A stretch of 64,000 nt of DNA from Chaenocephalus aceratus (GCA_023974075.1 CM043801.1:5415769-5479768), one strand, 5' to 3'. Shown: positions 11,820 to 22,921, numbered from the stretch's first letter. Notes: generated by a model not told the origin, from the letters alone. Translations and numbers: made by a program.

Positions 11820-13475
11820 ATGGACACCTCTCTCCCTCACACCAGAGGAGTCAGGGACTCGGTGGCTCGACTCGGTGGCTCGACTCTGCGGCTGCGGGTT
11901 GAAGATCTCGGGCACAGACACACACCAGGTCTGCTCGTCCTGCCTCGGGCTGGAACACGCCCGAGGCGCTATCGACAACCCCGGCTCGTGCGGACATTGT
12001 GTCCGCTTCACCGTGAAGAGCCTCCGCCGACGGCTAGCACGCCAAGCTAGCCTGTCGGAGCAGGACCCCCCCATGTCCACTGACCCGCCGGCCGGCAGTC
12101 AAGACGCGGGGGCGTCCGCCGCAGAGAGTGAACCCCTCTCCGTGTCGGTCTGGGGCTCATTATCTGCGATGGCTGCAGAACCGGAATCCCGCGCCCTGGC
12201 AGGCCGGGACCCGGTGACGGCAAGACACGCGGGAACGGGACCCCACGCTTTACCGAGCTGGGGCTCCCGGTTAGACCTCACCATGGTCTCACCCGCGGAG
12301 GATGTCCTCGAGCTGGACTACGATGAGGACGAAGAGGACGCCTTGGCGTTCCTCCTGTCCGAGTCGGATGAACATGAAGAGGACACCTTCATGTCATCGG
12401 CTCAGGCTGCTCTCCCGGGCGATAGCACACCAGATTCGCCCTGTTTGAGCATGGACCTGCAGGCCGTGTGTAAACGCGCTGCGGCCAGACTCGACATCCC
12501 GTGGCCTGAAATGGCCAAGGAGACCTCCAGGTCCCGCTACGAAGGGAAACATTTTCCCCAAGCAGCGCGGACGAAGAGGCAACTCCTTCCGGTCTTCCCG
12601 GAGATGTTGGATGAGGTGTCGGTCTCGTGGAGAGACCGGCCCTTCAGCAACAAGGTCCCAATCCAGGGTGCCTCCTCCCTAGACTGTGACGGAATGGAGA
12701 AGCTCGGCCTGCGCCGCATACCGCCAACGGAACCACTGGTAGCGGCCCACCTCCTACCGAGGATGGGCCCGTCACCAAGCAGGAACCCCACGCTGCCAGC
12801 AAAGTCGGACCGATTTCAGTCGACAGTGACTGAACAGTCCTACAAAGCCGCAGCGTTGTCCGCCAGGGCCCTGAATGTGTCCTCGCTGCTAACCGCTTAC
12901 CAAGCGGAGCTCTGCGAGGACCTGTCGGGTAACCCGGGGGCAGCCACTCTGGACGAGATGGCAGCGGTCACGGACATTTGTCTCCGTGTCCAACGCTGCG
13001 CCGTCCAGGCCACGGGCAAGGCAATGGGGATCATGGTGGTGCAGGAAAGAGCGAGATGGCTCAACCTCACCAACCTCCCAGACCGGGAAAAAGAGGATGT
13101 GCTGGATATGCCCATCGTTCCCGAGGGAATTTTCGGCTCCGCTCTCGCCTCCATGCAAAGGAGGTGTGAGTCGAATTAGAAGGAGGACGAGGCACTCCAC
13201 CTCTGCCTCCCTCTAAGGGTCCAGCCGCTGCCTTCGCAGCAGCAGTCCTTCGCAGCAGCAGTCCTTCGCAGCAGCAGTCCTTCGCCCAAGCTGCCTCGAA
13301 CCCTGCTCGGTTTAAAGCACCGAAGACGCAGAGGTCGCAGCCCGCCCCGAGTCCCCAGCCCAGGCTGGAGACGAGGGCGAGCTGGCCTAGAACATCTCCG
13401 GTTCCGGCTGCAGCTCAGGCGCAGCCAACCCAGAATTTCGGCCAGCAGTCGAGGAAGAAGAAGCGAGCGGCGTGA
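11820..13475 (+). pseudogene. DIRS gag-like ORF1, frameshifted
   Basis: The natural start appears to be ATG at 11820 (MDTSLPHTRGVRDSVARL). An exact 13-bp tandem duplication at 11861-11886 shifts the frame; the rest of the protein continues in the +1 frame, open to TAG at 13177-13179. That part has a zinc-binding arrangement (C-x2-C in VCSSCLGLEH, then C-x2-C in SCGHC), acidic middle regions, and a conserved C-terminal block (LTAYQAELCEDL, AVTDICLRVQRCAVQATGKAMG) known from fish DIRS gag-like proteins. Beyond the stop, a 16-bp unit repeated three times (13231-13278) shifts the frame again, and a basic end, RKKKRAA then stop (13473-13475), is seen in a third frame. Function in particle or RNA binding is inferred from position. 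Confidence 0.8.
13231..13278. repeat. 16-bp tandem repeat in DIRS gag
   Basis: Three exact copies of CCTTCGCAGCAGCAGT, then a degenerate fourth. Because 16 is not a multiple of three, each added unit changes frame. Confidence 0.95.
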
Positions 13476-13849
13476 CAGCCCCTCCTTCTCCCCTCTGTGA
13501 CAGAGCTGGAAGTCCACGGTTACCCAGCTCTAAACGTGTTCCCGCTGCCTCGAGAGATGCCTCAACACCATCCTCAAGTCCGCACAAACACATGTCACAC
13601 ATTTGTTGATTTTTCTGTCATAAAAAATCTGCCGCTGACGCATCCAGGCTTCAGGCCGAGGGCGCAGCTCAAAAAAATTAAAAGAAAAACAATAAAACCA
13701 ATAAACAGCCCGTCAACTGTCCCCCTTCTGAGAGCAGCTACGGAATCTCTCAAAAGGCGGATTACAGACAGGTCTGTGAAGGCACCACCGCCACGCGCAT
13801 GCGCAGTGCCGGCTGGGGCTTTAAGGGCACCACCGTCACGCGCATGCGC

Positions 13850-14505
13850 AGTACTTCCTCGTTCCCAAACGGGGAGGGAACGGAATTCGGCCAATACTTG
13901 AGTTGAGGGCTCTGAACAAATATCTAAAAAGATATAAATTCAGAATGCTCACCCACACATCTCTGCTGCGGCTCGTGCGACAAGACGACTGGTTTACATC
14001 AGTCGACCTGAAAGATGCGTATTTTCACATCCCAGTATATTACCCACACAGGAAATATCTGAGATTGGCATTTCAGGGGATCTGTTATGAATACAGAGTA
14101 CTCCCCTTCGGTCTGTCTCTCAGTCCAAGGGTGTTTGTACGATGTACGGAAGCCGTGATAGCCCCGTTAAGACAACAGGGTATTCGCCTGGCGACCTACC
14201 TGGACGACTGGCTGCTTCTCGCACAGTCGGAGCAGGAGGCTGTTACGCAGACAAATGTCCTCGTAAAGCACCTGCTCAACCTGGGTTTCATAATAAACAC
14301 AGAGAAGAGCATGTTGTGCCCCGCGCAGACTATACTCTTCCTGGGTTTACACCTGAACTCGGTGCCCTTTTCAGCTCGCTTGTCAGCGGAAAGAGTGAAA
14401 GCTTTCAGAGCTTGTCTCGCTCTTTTCCAGCTGCGCAAACATGTTCTCTTGAGATCATGCCTGCGATTGCTGGGGCTCATGGTGTCAGCCATCCTGGTCG
14501 TATGA
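13850..14505 (+). pseudogene. DIRS reverse transcriptase domain
   Basis: Open from about 13850 to TGA at 14503-14505. Motifs in order: YFLVPKR, GIRPILELRALNKYLKRY (fingers), DWFTSVDLKDAYFHIPV (catalytic Asp in motif A), LPFGLSLSPRVF (motif B) and ATYLDDWLLL (motif C, YLDD form), then LGFIINTEKS and LFLGLHLNS. It copies element RNA into DNA. The catalytic aspartates are present, so this domain alone looks intact. The stop at 14503 separates it from RNase H, and a frameshift lies about 70 bases further on; the normal polyprotein is therefore broken. Sequence upstream of 13850, where the pol ORF should begin, is rearranged, with a CACGCGCATGCGCAGT repeat at 13792-13852. Confidence 0.85.
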
Positions 14506-14569
14506 CTGGGACGCTTACACATGAGGGAGTTTCAGCGCTGGGTGGCCGCCCTAAAACTAAACCCGCGGT

Positions 14570-15470
14570 TACTGCGAAATGCGTAATGGCACTGCGCCAC
14601 TGGCTGCACCCGACTTTTCTAGTACGAGGTGTGCCTATGGGTGCTGTCCTTTCACGGAAAGTGGTCACCACGGACGCATGTCTGACAGGTTGGGGAGGTA
14701 TTTATGAAGGTCGCCCGGTGAGGGGTCTCTGGAGCAGAGACCTCCAGCGGGCGCACATAAATTACCTGGAGCTTTTAGCGGTGTTTCTCACCCTAAAACG
14801 CTTTCTGCCTTTCCTCAGGGGACATCACGTCCTCGTGAGGACAGACAATACGACCACAATATCATATATTAACCGCCAAGGGGGTTTGCGTTCTCTCCAG
14901 TTACACACACTGGCGCGCAAACTGATCCTATGGAGCGGTAGACGTCTCCTCTCTCTGAGAACGACGCACGTACCGGGAGTGATGAACCTCGGGGTAGATC
15001 TACTGTCCAGAGGTACACCACTTTATGCAGACTGGACTCTGCATCCAAGGACTGTGAGCCAGCTGTGGGTGCGTTACGTCAGAGCCGCGGTGGATCTGTT
15101 CGCATCGAAAGACAACGCTCAGTGTCAGCTGTTCTTTTCGATGCGCGATCTAAATGCACCGTTAGGCGTGGATGCACTCGCGCACGATTGGCCCCCGGGC
15201 CTTCTGTACGCGTTCCCACCCCTGGCTCTGATACCCCCAACTCTGGCCAGAGTGAGAGAGCAACGCCACACACTTATCCTGATAGCTCCGCACTGGCCAG
15301 CTATGTACTGGCTAGCGGAGATATATCAGCTGCTGTGTGGGCAGCCATGGCAGCTCCCACTACGCAGGGACATACTGTCCCAAGCGGGGGGGGGCGATCT
15401 TTCACCCACACCCAGAGCGCTTGGCTCTATGGGCCCGGCCCGTGAGTGGTACAATCTGAATACAGTGTGA
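14570..15470 (+). pseudogene. DIRS RNase H and methyltransferase-like domains
   Basis: One open frame. RNase H: TTDACLTGWGGIYEG (first Asp), INYLELLAVFLTLKRF (Glu), VLVRTDNTTTISYINRQGG (second Asp) and HVPGVMNLGVDLLSR. It removes the RNA template strand. From about 15065 follows the Dam-type methyltransferase-like region typical of DIRS: VDLFASKDNAQCQLFFS, ALAHDWPPGLLYAFPP, LILIAPHWPAMYWL, LPLRRDILSQ. Its role in the element is unknown. The frame ends at TGA 15468-15470; the start of the recombinase has been lost just after it. Confidence 0.85.
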
Positions 15471-15479
15471 CATGAAGCT

Positions 15480-16110
15480 GACCCTGGCAGCTGCCAAGCG
15501 AGCCAGTGGCACTCATGCGCTATATGTACAGTCTTCAGGCACTCGGTTCGCCCCAGAGCAAACAGAGTGTGGTTGAAGCCCAACCCTGCCTTTATCTTAA
15601 GGCGGTTGGTTCAGGTACCATATTTGACATTGAGGCATCCTCCCCGCCACTGTATTCCTCCGGGGAACAGCGGCCGGATTTGCCGTGTCCAGCCCATGCT
15701 TTACGCACGTACAGGGACAGATCAAGGGTGCTTCGTCATAATGACCAACCCCTTTGTGTCCTGGGCTAAGCCTTATAAGGGCAAGCCTGTTACTAAGCAA
15801 CGGCTCTCCCACTGGTTTGTGGAAGCAATTGCTTTGGGGCCCATACGAGTCAGAGTTCGCAGGCACCCTCGGGTCCGCGAGCTCTTTCGACTCAGGGTCT
15901 GGTTGCATCCTGGGCTCTGTCCAGGATGTATCCCATCCAAGACATTGGTACAGCGGCGAGCTGGTCCTCGCCGCTCACTTTTGTCCGCCTCTTAACAGGC
16001 TGGACGTTCTGCTCCCAGTGTGACTCAAGCAGTGCTGGGCACCTGGTTGAGTCAGAGCTCTACCTGTTAAGTTCTGGTTGGTTTGGTAATTTTCGAGATA
16101 AGCTCGTCTG
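15480..16110 (+). pseudogene. DIRS tyrosine recombinase, C-terminal relic
   Basis: Pieces in shifted frames: RVWLKPNPAF, LFVSWAKPYKGKPVTKQRLSHW (the second half with VEAIAL), then a region equivalent to the catalytic box. There the sequence reads ALSTQG where DIRS recombinases usually have a His and an Arg (HSTRG), followed by AASWSSPLTFVR. The segment after it, which normally carries the nucleophilic Tyr, reads LLTGW and has no Tyr. The N-terminal half is deleted. This enzyme would integrate the circular DNA copy; here it must be inactive. Confidence 0.75.
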
Positions 16111-16170
16111 ACAATACGGGAGCTACAATTTCCCATAGTGAGACATCGAACGGAGTGTTATGAATGAGAA

Positions 16171-16427
16171 CTATAGGTTACTTACGTAACCCCAGCCCTC
16201 AGAGTAACATGAAGTAAGATGTCTCACCAGACGGCCCTCCTTGCTATGGTGAAGCGAGAAGAGGTGCTTATTTTGAATGGCGCAAGCTACTTATAGGGGG
16301 TGAATTCCCTGACGCTGACGTCAAGATCACCAGCCAATCAGGATTGGCGTAATGAGATTGATGCTTCTGTTTGCTCCACGATGAGGCGCATCCCATAGAG
16401 TCCTGGGGTTACGTAAGTAACCTATAG
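16171..16427. repeat. DIRS 3' terminal inverted words
   Basis: 16171-16195 and 16403-16427 are perfect 25-base reverse complements (start CTATAGGTTACTTACG). Such inverted terminal words are a structural feature of DIRS ends. Confidence 0.85.
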
Positions 16428-16440
16428 ATTTGCAGGGGCA

Positions 16441-17098
16441 TTACACACCAAGACTGTAGAGCCTTATTTGTTCAGGTTTGATTTGCCACTGTAGCAATGA
16501 ATGTGAATACCAGGGCCATGATAAATAAAGTAATATTTGGGTAGGGAAGAAATGTTGAGGTGAGGAGTTCTCCATTAAAGGAAATCACAATTACATTTAT
16601 TACATCACATTTCTTTTCATTTAGCTGATGCTTTTAACCTCAGAAGTACATTAGCTTTCAATTAGCAACATTTTTTAAGTGCTACTTACATTTGGAAGGG
16701 ATGATCACTTCACAGAACGGTAGGCTGGCAACAATGTCTTTAAGCGTATTTAGAACAGTACGGTTTTGCTCCAATTACTTGTTTTTCCTAAATGTCCCAA
16801 AAGGCCACACTGAGCTTGGGAAAAGGGCTTCTGCTGCTCCATTTGCTTGGAATCAGCTGGGTTATGATCTGAAACTCTGATCTCAGATTCAAGTATTTCT
16901 AAAACAATCGACTCTGTAGATGCTTTGGATGATAACATGTCTGATTGTGATAAGTTCTCTCCTTACATTTCAATGTGTTGTTGGTAACTGTGCTGCTGCC
17001 TATATTGACCAGGAATCACTTGAATGAGACTTATCCTGGTTAAATCTTATATTTACGTATATTTACCAGTTAATGGATGTCAAAATGGCGGCGCATGT
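16441..17098 (+). other. mixed repeat relics, possible LINE tail
   Basis: A degenerate CATTTAGCTGATGCTTTT at about 16617 resembles the L2/SINE tail. At 16845-17060 the words AWNQL..DLKL and GAGACTTATCCTGGTTAAAT resemble the end of a LINE ORF and its 3' tail. Decay prevents assignment. Confidence 0.3.
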
Positions 17099-17105
17099 AT
17101 ATGCT
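17099..17105. repeat. target-site duplication, left copy (ATATGCT)
   Basis: Identical to 20037-20043, directly abutting both ends of the 17.1-20.0 kb element. Confidence 0.8.
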
Positions 17106-20036
17106 CAACCCAGTCTCACGGCATTTCGTGTTCACCAACACCGTTTTTAATCTATTGATTCGTGTTCACCAACACGATTTGCCCCTTTTTTTCGTGTTGC
17201 ACAACACGATTTTAAAAGCAATGTATTTCTACTGCCTGCAGCACATCTTTTTCTCCGGTCGGGTCGAGAAAGACCGGAAGCTGTGTGGTTCATAAAAACA
17301 TGTTCTTACTCAATATCAAGCCACAGTTATTGCTTTTATTTGAAATCGTATAATTTCGGACTTTTGTTGCCGTCTGTGAGGAAAATAAATGGGGCTCAGA
17401 GCCTCAGGATACTGAAATCTGTATTTTTTAAATCTTTTTTTCCTTCCAATTAGTTATTCTTTTCAAAATAACACACTGTTATTTACTCACCAATAACACT
17501 CAATTATCCTTGCTTTTATTTATTGGTTTAATTCCATAATCTCAGGCTTTTTTGGCGTCCGTCAGGAACTGAATTTCAAAATAAAAATAACCGGAAACAG
17601 ACGTAGGCATTTCGAGAAATTACCCAAGATCCTCAGCTACGCTGTTTTAAGCTCGCTTATTGGATGTTTTAGCCGCAATGCATGCTGGGATTTGGTGTTT
17701 ATATGATATGAAATCCGGAAAACATTTTAAAAGAATAAAATAATACTTAATTCCGAGTGTTCTTGCTTTTCTCTTTGAAAGTCATCACATAACGGCATTG
17801 TAATACACGGTTCGGCTGCATTGTATATTACAGATCTGCCGTAGTTCTTTATTTAGAGAGCCCTGATGAGAAGACCTTTGGAAAAACTGAAAAAATGCCG
17901 CCGAAACTGAATACTTGACGTGGATCATAAATATATTCAACAATTAAACAACATCTTCAATTTCTCTTCACACAATACGTCTCCTTGCAGTATCAACACT
18001 AATTCGTGCTGACTTTTACATTTGATCTAATTCACAGATAGGTTATATTTACACCATAACAGTGCACAGCTGATACAAAAGGTAGTTTTTAAAGATATTA
18101 CTGATTTTCTTTGAATGTAAGAATGTAAATACTGAGTCTGAAATAGTATAGCAATATGCTGTAAAATTATGTGAAAGCATGAATAAAACGTGTCCTACAC
18201 TAATAATACAAAGGTATTATGGCTGTGTGTACCTTGTGTGCACCGCCTAGTGGTTAAAGCACCTTATTGAATTATTGTTTTTATGTGTTATAATATAACA
18301 CATAAAAACAATAATGTACTCTTAATATTTTTTTCATCAAATATTATTTGAATATTTGAATAAAAATATGAAGAGTACATACTTTCATAGGGGGAAAGTA
18401 GAAGGTCTGTGATAGAAATATAGAATATAAAAAATCAAGAAGATACTATAAGTGATCTCTACAATAAAACAGTTTAGTGCAGGATGTACAAAGATATTAA
18501 TAGGAGGAGGTGCAAAACAGAAAAACGAATTAACCTTTATTTAAACATTAAATAACAGATTAAGGTCTTCTTTTAAATAAGAAAAAAACTTTGGGGGTAT
18601 CTATCTACAGATAAATATTAAGCCTGACAAAGTACTTAACGTCTAATATATTGCTTTCCTGCAATGTTAACTATGTTGAAGCACTTATTTTAACTGATAT
18701 TATACATATGAATTATACTCTTATGTATGTAGATAGAATAAGAAATGTGCAGAATATGTTTAATGGTGGAGGTACACACATATTGATAGATGTCTTGGAA
18801 TGCACTGTTGAGGAACCTGTGACCCAAGTGTTTCATTCATTGCATAACTACACCGTAGTTGTGTATATGATATGTCAATAAACCTTTGAAAATCTTGAAA
18901 GGGATGTGCAAAATAGCCATAATATACAGTCTTTAATTAACTATTAGTAGAGAATAACGAGTAATGAATATACTTTATTACTCGTTCCCATTCATGTCAA
19001 TTGCAGATACATGTTTAGTCTTCTCAAACACCAACTATCAAATATCTCTCCTGATTGTTGGCACTTGACAATCACCTTACCTGAATTGTACTCAGGTGTA
19101 ACTAAAGTCTGATTTAAGGGTTGTTTATATTTCACATCATTAATCAGAATCTGCAAAGTAACTCAAATAAATGCAGTGGAGTAAAAATACCAGGTTAACC
19201 TCTGAATTGTCGTGGAGTAGAATTACAAAGTAACAATGAGCTGTCATGTGGGTATATATTAATGCTGCGCATTATGGACACAAGCGATTTTCACCCATTT
19301 ATTAATTATATGTTTTACATTTGATAACACCAATGTGTTTAATACTGGCAACTTCTAATTGTGGGAAAAACGAAAACGTTCAGTAGAGACGTCCCATAGA
19401 ACATTTTGCGAAACACAATAGCCAGCATGTGTAGTTCTGGGGGGGCGTTCGATTCCAGTTTTGGATAGTCTGGCGGCCATCCTAAACTCAGAAATGTTGA
19501 CAATCGCAATGATGCTCGAAATGTCCCTTATAGGCCTACGTCTGTTTCCGGTTATTTTTATTTTGAAATTCAGTTCCTGACGGACGCCAAAAAAGCCCGA
19601 GATTATGGAATTAAACCAATAAATAAAAGCAAGGATAAGTGTGTGTTATTGGTGAGTAAATAACAGTGTGTTATTTTGAAAAGAATAACGAATTGGAAGG
19701 AAACAAATATTTAAAAATACAGATTTCCTTATTCTGAGGCTCTGAGCCCCATTTATTTTCCTCACAGACGGCAACAAAAGTCCGAAATTATACGATTTAA
19801 AATAAAAGCAATAATTGTGGCTTGATATTGAGTAAGAACATGTTTTTATGAACCACACAGCTTCCGGTCTCCCACGACCCGACCGGAGAAAAAGACGTGC
19901 TGCAGGCAGTAGAAATACATTGCTTTTAAAATCGTGCTGTGCAACACGAAAAAAAAGGGGCAAATCGTGTTGGTGACCACGAATCAATAGATTAAAAATC
20001 GTGTTGGTGAACACGAAATGCCGTGAGACTGGGTTG
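17106..20036. mobile_element. 2.9-kb DNA transposon with about 0.5-kb inverted arms
   Basis: Left end CAACCCAGTCTCACGG and right end CCGTGAGACTGGGTTG are complements, and homology continues inward for about 500 bases on each side (17106-17610 with 19530-20036). A 7-bp direct repeat ATATGCT flanks the element exactly (17099-17105 and 20037-20043). The outer 120 bases carry three short palindromes, CGTGTT-4 bases-AACAC(G/C). The 1.9-kb centre has no frame above 76 codons and contains a 45-base perfect hairpin at 18271-18315. Relatives lie at 47.5-49.7 kb. Superfamily unknown to me; long arms and a 7-8 bp duplication would fit several. Confidence 0.85.
18271..18315. repeat. perfect hairpin, 21-bp arms, 3-base loop
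   Basis: 18271-18291 and 18295-18315 are exact complements around AAT. The related copy at 47.6 kb has only one arm, so the second arm is an addition or was lost there. Confidence 0.9.
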
Positions 20037-20269
20037 ATATGCTGCAGCTTTTGGACTCGCCAGTTTCGGCAAATTAGTTATTATTTGCAAACTTATCTTT
20101 AGTCTGTTCATCCAGAACATCTGTACTAACCGGGTGTGACTAAAGACCAAAGGGTGCCGGAGGGCACCGGAGGGCGCGCTGGATGGGGCCGGAGGGCGCG
20201 CTGGATGAGGCCGGAGGGCGCCGGAGGGCGCCGGAGGGCGCCGGAGGGCGCCGGAGGGCGCGCTGGATG

Positions 20270-20640
20270 TTATCTGGCATAGTGAAAAGCTGCAGTTACC
20301 ACCTTCGGAACATTGGAAAGATCCGAAAGTACATCACTGGAGATGCGTGCAAGGCAGCAGTCCAGACCCTTGTTGCTTGGCGCATGGATTACTGCTCCAC
20401 TCTGTTATTAGGAATTCCACAACAACAAATCCATCGCCTGCAATTAGTACAGAACAATGCAGCGCGTCTCATCTCTAGAGCTGCATTAGACGACCACATC
20501 TCGCCAGTGCTCGCTGAGCTGCACTGGATTCCCTGTCATCTCAGAATCCAATTCCGAATCCTGACATATATGTCGATAAGTGTCTGCAACACCTGGCACC
20601 CAGCTACCTCCAAGACATCCTACAGATCTACACCCTGCGC
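20270..20640 (+). mobile_element. LINE RT C-terminal fragment inside the inverted-repeat element
   Basis: Reads SGIVKSCSYHLRNIGKIRKY, then WRMDYCSTLLLGIP, IHRLQLVQNNAARLIS, HISPVLAELHWIPCHLRIQF, matching the post-polymerase region of CR1/L2/Rex1-type LINEs. It begins abruptly at the left minisatellite arm and ends at the (TA)n tract, so it was captured by, or inserted into, the element. Confidence 0.7.
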
Positions 20641-20654
20641 CGCTGTCCACACAA

Positions 20655-20689
20655 CATATATATGTTATATATATATATATATATATATT
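20655..20689. repeat. (TA)n tract
   Basis: AT dinucleotide run with one interruption. Confidence 0.9.
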
Positions 20690-21601
20690 GGAACGCGTCT
20701 TGACCGCCCTCCGGCGATTGGAACGCGCCCTCCGGCCCCATCCAGCGCGCCCTCCAGCCCCATCCAGCGCGCCCTCCGGCCTCATCCAGCGCGCCCTTCG
20801 GTCTTTAGTCACACCGGTACTAACCCACTGTACAAGACCTTCTGGACATTGGGTTACATGTCGGATCACTGGATATCCCTATCGACGCTCCCGACGACAT
20901 CGTCAGGCTGGCAACGGGTTCACTGGGTTTGTTTACATTGCCTCCCCAGACAAGGAGGCTCCGTAGACGACGAAGAGATCGCAGGCAGAAGCGAGGCTTT
21001 AGAGGAGGCGCTCGAGAGAAGCTAACCCAGGCTCCACACAGCGCCCCTCTCCCCAGCCTTCTCCTTGCTAATGTACGATCTCTGATGCACACAATGGACG
21101 ATCTACGACTGTGCATTATAAACAACAAACGGATTATAGACATAAACATTCTGATCTTCACAGAGACATGGCTGCATGAGGGCGTTCTTGACAGCGCGAT
21201 CGCGTTACAAGGCCTTCACTGCACCCGTTCGGACAGAACAGCTGACTGTGGTAAGATGCGCGGAGGAGGACTGCATTTATGTCAACAACTCCTGGTGTAC
21301 AGACAAAAGCACCATTGCCAGGCACTGTTCTGCCGACCTAGAATTTCTCATGGTTAAAAGCAGAGCCTTCTATCTGCCCAGAGAATTCACATCCATCATC
21401 ACAATTGCAGCCTATATCACCGAATGCTAATGCTACGCTAGCTATGAAGGAACAGCATATAGCCATTAGCACACAACAGACATTACACCCGGAGTTTGTC
21501 TTCATCATTGCTGGAGATTTCAATCACTCCAACCTAAAGACTGTTCTCCCCAATTCCACCAACATGTCTCCTGTCCCACAAGAGGAGATAAGACCCTAGA
21601 C

Positions 21602-22170
21602 CAGTGTTTCTCAAAGTGGGGGGCGTTCCCCCCTGGGGGCGCAGAGGCATGACAGGGGGGGTGATAGAGACCAGCAGGAAAAATGGTTATGAAAAAATTT
21701 AAAATAACTCACAATTTAGAAAATTATATGATACACTACAGTACAAGTACGTCTGGGTCTCTGTGTTTCATTCAAGCCTGGCTCTGTGTGTGTTTGTGGA
21801 ACGAGCCATTTTGTGCGCACCGGTACCGGAGATCGTTGTTGTTAGCTTCTGGTGCTAGCGAGCTACGCTAACGGATATAAGGAGCTTTTTCCACAACAAG
21901 GTGGAGGAGAGTCCTCTCCTGTCAGACTGAGAGGCTCAGTGAACTAAAGGACTCTCTGAGTGTTTAGATAGTTAACTTTAGTCTAAGTTATCTCAGTGGG
22001 TCTCAAACGGTTTGGTCACGATTAATTTAAACAATTATTTCCGAGGCACACATTTATATGATCATTATAGTTATAAAAAAATAAGAGAATAAATGAAAAA
22101 CAGATATGAAATACAGGACTACGCACAGCTTCTTCCCTTCAGCAGTCTGACTGCTGTCAATGAACCCCAC
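21602..22170. mobile_element. hAT-like relics
   Basis: CAGTGTTTCTCAAAGTGGGG at 21602 and CAGTGGGTCTCAAACGG at 21993 are typical hAT outer ends. Bases 21940-22020 recur inverted at 52035-52100. No matching right ends or transposase were seen, so these are fragments. Confidence 0.5.
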
Positions 22171-22319
22171 GCTGTCCCACACTGCCTAGTGTTGTTGTGT
22201 GCTGTGTGTATTTATTCTTATTTATACATTTTACATCTATTTACCTTACATTTACTTTTATCATTTATTTTGTACAGACTGCTGATAGATGTGTGTATAT
22301 AACTGACTGTTTACACTCT
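22170..22319 (+). mobile_element. LINE 3' UTR, left part of an interrupted copy
   Basis: T-rich 3'-UTR-like sequence that resumes at 29800-29865 with TAATGACAATAAAGTAATCTAATCTAAT, a common fish LINE tail. The two parts are separated by the hAT nest, which has duplicated GGTTAGAC at the junction. Confidence 0.6.
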
Positions 22320-22921
22320 GGTTAGACCAGGCATCGGCCATATACGGCCATACACGGCCCGTTGGGCTTTTGAATCCGGCCCGCCGAATATTGGTACAAA
22401 ATTGTACAAATTATAGTAAAGACCGCATTAATTTTGCCTTTTTCCTGCAATACCCAGCATTTTAGTTGATCCCACTAGATGGCGCACTCTAGACACAATT
22501 GACCTTTGCTGGAGTCTGGTCTATTCTCTCAGCTGGCCCCACTCAAAGATCCAAGAACCAAATACGTCACGCTTACATTGGAGGGGGTCGAGATTAACCT
22601 GAGCAATAACAGTTCATAGCGAGTACGGCGAATACACGTTGTAACAAGCAGTAGCGCTGAGCAAAGTGACTAGAACGCGACCACACACTTATATAACCAG
22701 GCTTAGTGTGATTCTGTTTATTTTACCTTACTTTAATAACCATCCGTTCACTGTTATTGACCATTGTGAAGAGGCAGACGTTTTCCTGTTGTTTTGTATT
22801 ATAGCAGTTATCGGATGGAATCAATACATGGGCTACATGTGGCCAAGTAAAATCATAACGAAAACTACGTGGAGTAGTCATATTCACAAAGCAACACCTC
22901 CAGTGTTCTATCGCCACTAGT

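Larger units (their letters stand above)
11580..16440 (+). mobile_element. DIRS retrotransposon, near full length, inactive
   Basis: Gene order is that of vertebrate DIRS elements: gag-like ORF, reverse transcriptase, RNase H, methyltransferase-like domain, tyrosine recombinase. The 3' terminal region (16130-16440) carries 25-base inverted words (16171-16195 and 16403-16427, perfect complements) around a spacer of about 207 bases, plus a second inverted pair GTGAGACATC/GATGTCTCAC. The 5' leader has a perfect 10-bp stem (11607-11616 with 11623-11632). Coding regions are broken by a 13-bp duplication, stops and frameshifts, and the recombinase has lost conserved residues. Autonomous movement is not expected. 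The 5' limit is uncertain because the 3'-type inverted words are not repeated there. Confidence 0.85.
20132..20816. mobile_element. minisatellite-armed inverted-repeat element
   Basis: Left end GGGTGTGACTAAAGACCAAA and right end (reverse complement) GGTGTGACTAAAGACCGAA match. The 9-bp direct repeat GTACTAACC flanks it at 20123-20131 and 20817-20825. Both arms consist of repeated GC-rich words (CGGAGGGCGCGCTGGATG and variants), at 20157-20270 and inverted at 20700-20800. The middle holds a LINE fragment and a (TA)n tract. A 9-bp duplication is the size made by Mutator-like transposases; with no coding sequence this is only suggestive. Confidence 0.75.
20044..21600 (+). mobile_element. LINE 5' region with endonuclease, interrupted
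   Basis: After removing the insertion at 20132-20816, the sequence reads into a fish LINE (Jockey-type superfamily) 5' region. From about 20930: a basic run (RLRRRRRDRRQKR), then LLANVRSLMHTMDDLRL, ILIFTETWLHEGVLDSAIAL (catalytic Glu of the APE-type endonuclease), MRGGGL, CIYVNNSWCTDKSTI, DLEFLMVKSRAFYLPREFTS and, after another shift, FIIAGDFNHSNLK. Frame changes near 21270, 21410 and later break it. No reverse transcriptase follows; homology stops at 21600, where a hAT-like end begins. Confidence 0.75.

Noticed and set aside
11775..13517. Minus-strand frames of 60-113 codons opposite DIRS gag
   Set aside because: GC-rich antisense shadows of the gag ORF; no motif and no homologous signature.
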